From Candidatus Zhuqueibacterota bacterium (GTDB taxonomy: Bacteria > Zhuqueibacterota > Zhuqueibacteria > Residuimicrobiales > Oceaniaggregativiventaceae): 35,313 nucleotides of DNA. The stretch spans positions 1 through 35,313 of the forward strand of contig WJME01000024.1 of assembly GCA_014728115.1 (NCBI GenBank), given 5' to 3'. Below, piece after piece: positions 31,746 through 35,313 of the stretch. Position 1 is the stretch's first letter. Every line of letters starts with the position of its first letter. Position numbers and translations under genes: made by a program. Under the pieces are notes generated by a model that saw nothing but the letters and a program-made list of their open reading frames with translations, was not told the DNA's origin and searched no databases.

Positions 31746-33176
31746 CTAGGCGTAAATTTTGACTGCTTTTTTTGCAAACGGGTGTTTGTTTTGCCAGACC
31801 CTTTTGCCAGTGTGATGGGGTCTCTTGTTCTTTCGAAAAGATTTGGATCTTGTCTCTTGGGATACAGGTTGTATCTCTTTGTAGAGACTTTTGTCCAGAT
31901 CTTTATGATAGTGTTGCTGAAGTATTGCAGCCACAATTTTGTTGGCATCATTCTTTTCCAATAATTCATCAGCCATTTTCATAAATGAATCATCGAGCCT
32001 GGATTCAGAGATGTCGTGAATCCGATCACGGATTCGGGCTTTTTTATAGCGAATGATATCACGCACTTTGGGGATGTTTTGCTGGCGGATGCTATCTTTT
32101 GTATATCGTTCGACCATATGCAAAGCTTTGAGATCGCTGTTGGTAACGAATGAGATCGCTGTTCCTTGTTTCCCTGCTCTGCCGGTACGACCAATCCGGT
32201 GTACATAGGCTTCCGGGTGTTGAGTCATGGCATAGTTGACGACGTGCGTGAGTTCCGGGATGTCCATTCCCCGGGCGGCCACATCAGTGGCAACCAGAAT
32301 ATTGATTTTTTTCTGTCTGAATTTGCTCAATACCTTTTCGCGCAATTTTTGAGTAATCTCACCATGCATGCCATCAGCAGCATACCCTCTTTCGATCAGA
32401 CTCGTTGTCAGTTTATCCACATCCCCGCGGGTGCGACAAAATACCAGGCCATAGAACTCTTTTTCGATGTCCATAAGACGGCAGAGCACCTCTAATTTTT
32501 CTTGTTCTTTGAGACGGTAATAAAACTGGTCGGTCAAATCAGTGGTTATTTGTTGCTGTTTTACCGACAAAACAGCGTATTTGTGCATATATTTTTTTGC
32601 AATGCGGATGATTTCAGGGGGCATGGTGGCCGAGAACAATAGTGTGCGTTTATGAGTATTGGTTTGTTTGAGAATTTCTTCCACATCATCGATAAATCCC
32701 ATGTTCAGCATTTCATCGGCTTCATCCAGCACGGCATGAGAGATATGGTTCAGATTCATTTTTTTTCGAGACAAGAGATCCAGCACGCGTCCCGGGGTGC
32801 CGACAATAATGTCGATGCCATATTTCAGCTGATCGAATTGTTTGGTGATTGCGGTTCCGCCGTAGATAGGCTTGATTTGCAGTCCGCGATTTCCTTGGAG
32901 TGAATGGATCTCTTTAGCCACTTGAATGGCCAGTTCGCGGGTAGGCACCAATATCAGCACTTGAGGCTGTGATGACCGTTCTATTTTCTCCAGGATCGGC
33001 AAAGCGAATGCCGCTGTTTTTCCTGTGCCTGTCTGTGCCTGCGCAATCAGGTCCTGATCTTTATCAAGCAAAAAGGGTATCGTCAGTTCTTGTATCGGGG
33101 ATGGTTCCGTGAATCCCTTTTTTGCAATTGCAGGGAGTGTTTTCTCGGAGAGTCCGAGAAACTTGAATTTTTCCAT
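31746..33176 (-). CDS. DEAD-box ATP-dependent RNA helicase
   Basis: 476 residues. Q-motif FTEPSPIQ, motif I AQTGTGKT near 45-52, Ia PTRELAIQ, Ib TPGR, motif II DEAD near 150, III SAT, IV-VI including VATDVAARGMD and HRIGRTGRAG. All helicase motifs are intact. The closest families are DeaD/CsdA and CshA, which unwind RNA during ribosome assembly, mRNA decay and cold adaptation. The C-terminal ~110 residues are basic (SKSFRKNKRPHHTGKRVWQN), without the DbpA/RRM fold of DeaD, and probably bind RNA non-specifically. ATG 33176 follows AAAGGAAA; the longer frame to 33236 adds a tail before the family start. Preceded by a long predicted leader, followed by a terminator. Confidence 0.94.
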   Translation of the reverse strand: MEKFKFLGLSEKTLPAIAKKGFTEPSPIQELTIPFLLDKDQDLIAQAQTGTGKTAAFALPILEKIERSSQPQVLILVPTRELAIQVAKEIHSLQGNRGLQIKPIYGGTAITKQFDQLKYGIDIIVGTPGRVLDLLSRKKMNLNHISHAVLDEADEMLNMGFIDDVEEILKQTNTHKRTLLFSATMPPEIIRIAKKYMHKYAVLSVKQQQITTDLTDQFYYRLKEQEKLEVLCRLMDIEKEFYGLVFCRTRGDVDKLTTSLIERGYAADGMHGEITQKLREKVLSKFRQKKINILVATDVAARGMDIPELTHVVNYAMTQHPEAYVHRIGRTGRAGKQGTAISFVTNSDLKALHMVERYTKDSIRQQNIPKVRDIIRYKKARIRDRIHDISESRLDDSFMKMADELLEKNDANKIVAAILQQHYHKDLDKSLYKEIQPVSQETRSKSFRKNKRPHHTGKRVWQNKHPFAKKAVKIYA

Positions 33177-33355
33177 GAATTTCCTTTGGGTAATGTTGTG
33201 TTTGGAGGTAAGAATAAAGACCTTGGTTTGATTCAACAGTCCAGAGAGGATTTACCTTTGGGAGGATCGACATCAAACGAGCTTGCTATTCTTTCCGTAA
33301 CGATTCTTATTCGTGTAAACCTTTATTGGTTTTCTGCAATTTAAATATATCCTTT
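33177..33355 (-). other. Predicted long 5' leader of the DEAD-box helicase gene
   Basis: If transcription starts near 33349 from the promoter below, the mRNA has a ~170-nt untranslated leader. No reading frame with coding character fills it. No known riboswitch core was recognised. Long leaders are known for cold-inducible deaD/csdA and csp mRNAs. Confidence 0.4.
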
Positions 33356-33384
33356 AATATACAAATTTTTTTTGATAATGACAA
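33356..33384 (-). promoter_or_regulatory. sigma70-like promoter of the DEAD-box helicase gene
   Basis: On the - strand TTGTCA (33384-33379), 17-bp spacer, TATATT (33361-33356), in a very AT-rich stretch. The rest of the 400-bp gap up to 33577 holds the MocA terminator; nothing else was recognised there. Confidence 0.55.
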
Positions 33385-33523
33385 TGAATATTTTAAAAAG
33401 TGATTCATATGTGATCGACTCTGATAAAAAAAAGACATCCTGTCCGGTTATCCAAAAGAGAGTCTAATGATATGAGTAGATACAGCCTGGTCAATGCATT
33501 TTTACATCGCGGAAGAGGGGAGC

Positions 33524-33555
33524 AAAAAAAAGGCCCCGCACAAATGGCGGAGCCT
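33524..33555 (-). terminator. Intrinsic terminator after the MocA-family gene
   Basis: On the - strand AGGCTCCGC (33555-33547) pairs with GCGGGGCCT (33539-33531) with one T-G wobble and a 7-nt loop, followed by eight T. It begins 22 bp after the oxidoreductase stop. Confidence 0.9.
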
Positions 33556-33577
33556 GGTGTCGATTTTCAGGTTCTGA

Positions 33578-35014
33578 CTAGCTGAGATTGGGAACCACAT
33601 AGGGTTCGCGATAGTCTCCTTTGAGCATGGCTCTGGCTTCAGGATCATCCAGGATCAGCTCATCATGTCCTTCATTTCGCAGCTCTCTGCCCAGAAGGTA
33701 AGAGATATTTCCGAGATGAGGCAGAACGCTGGAGCGATGACCGACCTCGATATCACAAGTCAGATCAGATTGTTTGCCGGAACGAACCGCTGCGATAAAG
33801 TTACCAAAATGGCCGCCGACACCGGTGCCGACCGTATTCAGAGCATCGGATTCCTCGGCTTCGATATTTTCAGAATTGGGTCCGGGTTCACCGTCATAGC
33901 CAAAATAGGTTTTCCAGTTACCCCCGGCATCGATTTCCAGCCAGCCTTCGCTGCCATAGAATACGTTACCGATGCGGACTTGGCCGGCTGCGTTGGTAAA
34001 CAGTCCACGGGTGGAAAACTCGAAAATGGTTCCGTCGGAATATTCAAAAATAGTGGTCTGGGTATTGGGGGTGTTTTGCTGTGAATCAAAGATATAATAT
34101 CCACCCATGGAACGGATTTTTTCGGGATATTCATCTTTGTTCAGTCCCCAACGGCCGACATCGAACTGGTGGGGACCCTGGTTGCCGGTATCACCGTTGC
34201 CATAAGCCCATTGCCAGTGCCAGTTATAGTGAAAGCGATTGCGGTTAAAAGGACGTTTCGGAGCGGGACCAATCCACATATCATAATGTACCTTGGCCAA
34301 GTATTCTCTGGTATACGTGGGCATTTTACCGCTGTTGTTGGTTCTCAGGTAAAATTCTTCACCCGATTCCATGGGACCGTCAGGATAGCGGCCAATGTCC
34401 CAGCGGGGTTTGAAGCACAGTCCGCGTGCCATATACACTTTACCAATACCACCCTCGTGCAAGAATTTCATGGCTGCCATGGTGTTTTGGCGGGATCGAT
34501 TTTGAAATCCGACCTGACAAATAACTTTGTTTGCTCTGGCAGCATTGATCATCTGTTCGCCTTCCCAGACCGTATGGCAGGAGGGTTTTTCGACATAGAT
34601 ATGTTTGCCAGCCTGAGCAGCCCAAATGGTACCCAGAGCATGCCAGTGATTAGGGGTTGCAAAAGTTACGGCATCGATCTCATTGTCGTCGAATACATTG
34701 CGCATATCCCAGGCTGTACCGGGCTTGTAGCCATGTTCCTTGTCAACATATGCAACTCGTTCAGGAAACAGGTTTTCATCCACATCACAGACGGTTTTGA
34801 TCTTGACACCAGGGATCTTGCTGAAACCACGGATATGGCCAGAACCCTGTCCGCGAATACCAATAACCGCAAGGGTCACCTGATCATTGGCACCCAATAC
34901 TTTGCCCGGGAAAAAGGGGCCCGTAAGAGTGCTCGCAGCGGCTACGGCTGCGGTTGTTTTTGCGGTGGTTTTACCGAACTCTCGTCGTGTGAGTTCTTTT
35001 TTTTCATTAGCCAT
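33578..35014 (-). CDS. Tat-exported Gfo/Idh/MocA-family oxidoreductase
   Basis: 478 residues. The N-terminus LTRREFGKTTAKTTAAVAAA is a twin-arginine signal (Arg10-Arg11, then a hydrophobic run), so a folded, cofactor-loaded protein is exported. The Rossmann domain starts with VTLAVIGIRGQGSGHIRGF, then VCDVDENL, DAVTFATPNHWH and the catalytic-type EKPSCHTVWEGEQM; the C-terminal domain includes WHWQWAYGNGDTGNQGPHQF, a hallmark of the large group abundant in Planctomycetes and other polysaccharide-degrading bacteria. It probably acts on sugars or sugar derivatives with bound NAD(P), in the periplasm. The substrate is unknown. AAGGAGGAG lies ~4 nt before ATG 35014; an ATG at 35035 lacks such support. 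It is monocistronic: own promoter candidate and terminator. Confidence 0.92.
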   Translation of the reverse strand: MANEKKELTRREFGKTTAKTTAAVAAASTLTGPFFPGKVLGANDQVTLAVIGIRGQGSGHIRGFSKIPGVKIKTVCDVDENLFPERVAYVDKEHGYKPGTAWDMRNVFDDNEIDAVTFATPNHWHALGTIWAAQAGKHIYVEKPSCHTVWEGEQMINAARANKVICQVGFQNRSRQNTMAAMKFLHEGGIGKVYMARGLCFKPRWDIGRYPDGPMESGEEFYLRTNNSGKMPTYTREYLAKVHYDMWIGPAPKRPFNRNRFHYNWHWQWAYGNGDTGNQGPHQFDVGRWGLNKDEYPEKIRSMGGYYIFDSQQNTPNTQTTIFEYSDGTIFEFSTRGLFTNAAGQVRIGNVFYGSEGWLEIDAGGNWKTYFGYDGEPGPNSENIEAEESDALNTVGTGVGGHFGNFIAAVRSGKQSDLTCDIEVGHRSSVLPHLGNISYLLGRELRNEGHDELILDDPEARAMLKGDYREPYVVPNLS

Positions 35015-35156
35015 ACGACTCCTCCTTGATGACATATTTTGGATTGGCTTAAATAAGCATTATTGATACCGATACCGGAAATATCTGCGGGCAAGACGAT
35101 CTTGATTTGTTCTATAAAAGAACCTCCGATCAGACAGATCCTGATATTTATGAATA

Positions 35157-35184
35157 GTTATATATAGTAGAAATAAATTATCAA
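35157..35184 (-). promoter_or_regulatory. Possible sigma70 promoter of the MocA-family gene
   Basis: On the - strand TTGATA (35184-35179), 16-bp spacer, TATAAC (35162-35157). Start near 35150, leader about 135 nt with a small 5-bp hairpin (35109-35123). The remaining sequence to 35313 is AT-rich and shows no gene. Confidence 0.4.
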
Positions 35185-35313
35185 AGATACAAAAAAAATA
35201 TGAAATCAAATGAAAAAAAACTGTATTACATCCTTTTAGTATGAAATTGGATTCGTGAATTACCGTGCGCTGATACCCGGTCCTAAAATTTCAGGTGTAT
35301 TTAATATAGGCTA

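Noticed and set aside
33474..33584. Short + strand reading frame across the MocA terminator
   Set aside because: Overlaps a terminator hairpin and the end of a real gene on the other strand; no ribosome site.
34169..35029. 286-codon open frame antisense to the MocA-family gene
   Set aside because: Same reason; the - strand gene has a Tat signal, NAD motif and strong ribosome site.
1..35313. Mobile elements, CRISPR arrays, tRNA/rRNA, phage or toxin-antitoxin genes
   Set aside because: None found: no transposase, integrase, repeat-spacer pattern or RNA gene core recognised on either strand.

Overview
The window looks like chromosomal DNA of a Gram-negative (diderm) bacterium of the FCB/Calditrichota/KSB1-like part of the tree. 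This placement is inferred from gene content: a C-terminal FlgD-Ig-like/type IX sorting-type domain, periplasmic and lipoprotein signals, LapA/LapB, MacB/LolD-type ABC parts, a Tat-exported MocA oxidoreductase and a PQQ-propeller/malectin protein. Several genes have good Shine-Dalgarno sites. Several intergenic regions carry sigma70-like promoters (TTGA-type -35, 16-18 bp, TATATT-type -10), which argues against Bacteroidetes proper. No rRNA, tRNA, CRISPR, insertion sequence or phage genes were seen.

Left part (1-15453, all + strand). This is a housekeeping block: the end of a secreted FlgD-Ig protein; a GT2 glycosyltransferase fused to a degenerate sugar-phosphate transferase; accA; an HNH nuclease; then scpA-scpB-rluB-cmk-ispH-rpsA, tightly packed with overlapping stops and starts and closed by a strong terminator. 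A second run follows: lapA-lapB, a TPR-SPOR lipoprotein, a homocysteine methyltransferase, a zinc-ribbon Nudix hydrolase, a small lipoprotein and an orphan cNMP-binding protein.

Middle (15569-24720). An isoaspartyl methyltransferase with an apparent export signal is followed by a PspC-tandem/LiaF-like membrane pair (possible ECF-sigma promoter), a MscS channel (possible LexA-like palindrome over its promoter), and then on the - strand an App1 phosphatase with a SUMF1-type protein and a NfeD/flotillin pair. A divergent + strand gene encodes an unrecognised outer-membrane-like protein. The theme is envelope maintenance and stress.

Right part (24789-35014, all - strand). A four-gene operon driven by a good sigma70 promoter encodes a secreted, tail-anchored protein with CNVPVFRYALERW and CSC motifs, a MacB/LolE-type permease, a LolD-type ATPase (TTG start) and a 1241-residue lipoprotein-like protein with two PQQ-type propellers, a degenerate methyltransferase-like insert and a malectin-like end. 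I consider it the best candidate for an undescribed system; all three extracytoplasmic components carry a CxC motif. Upstream of it lie a DEAD-box RNA helicase with a long predicted leader and a Tat-secreted Gfo/Idh/MocA oxidoreductase.
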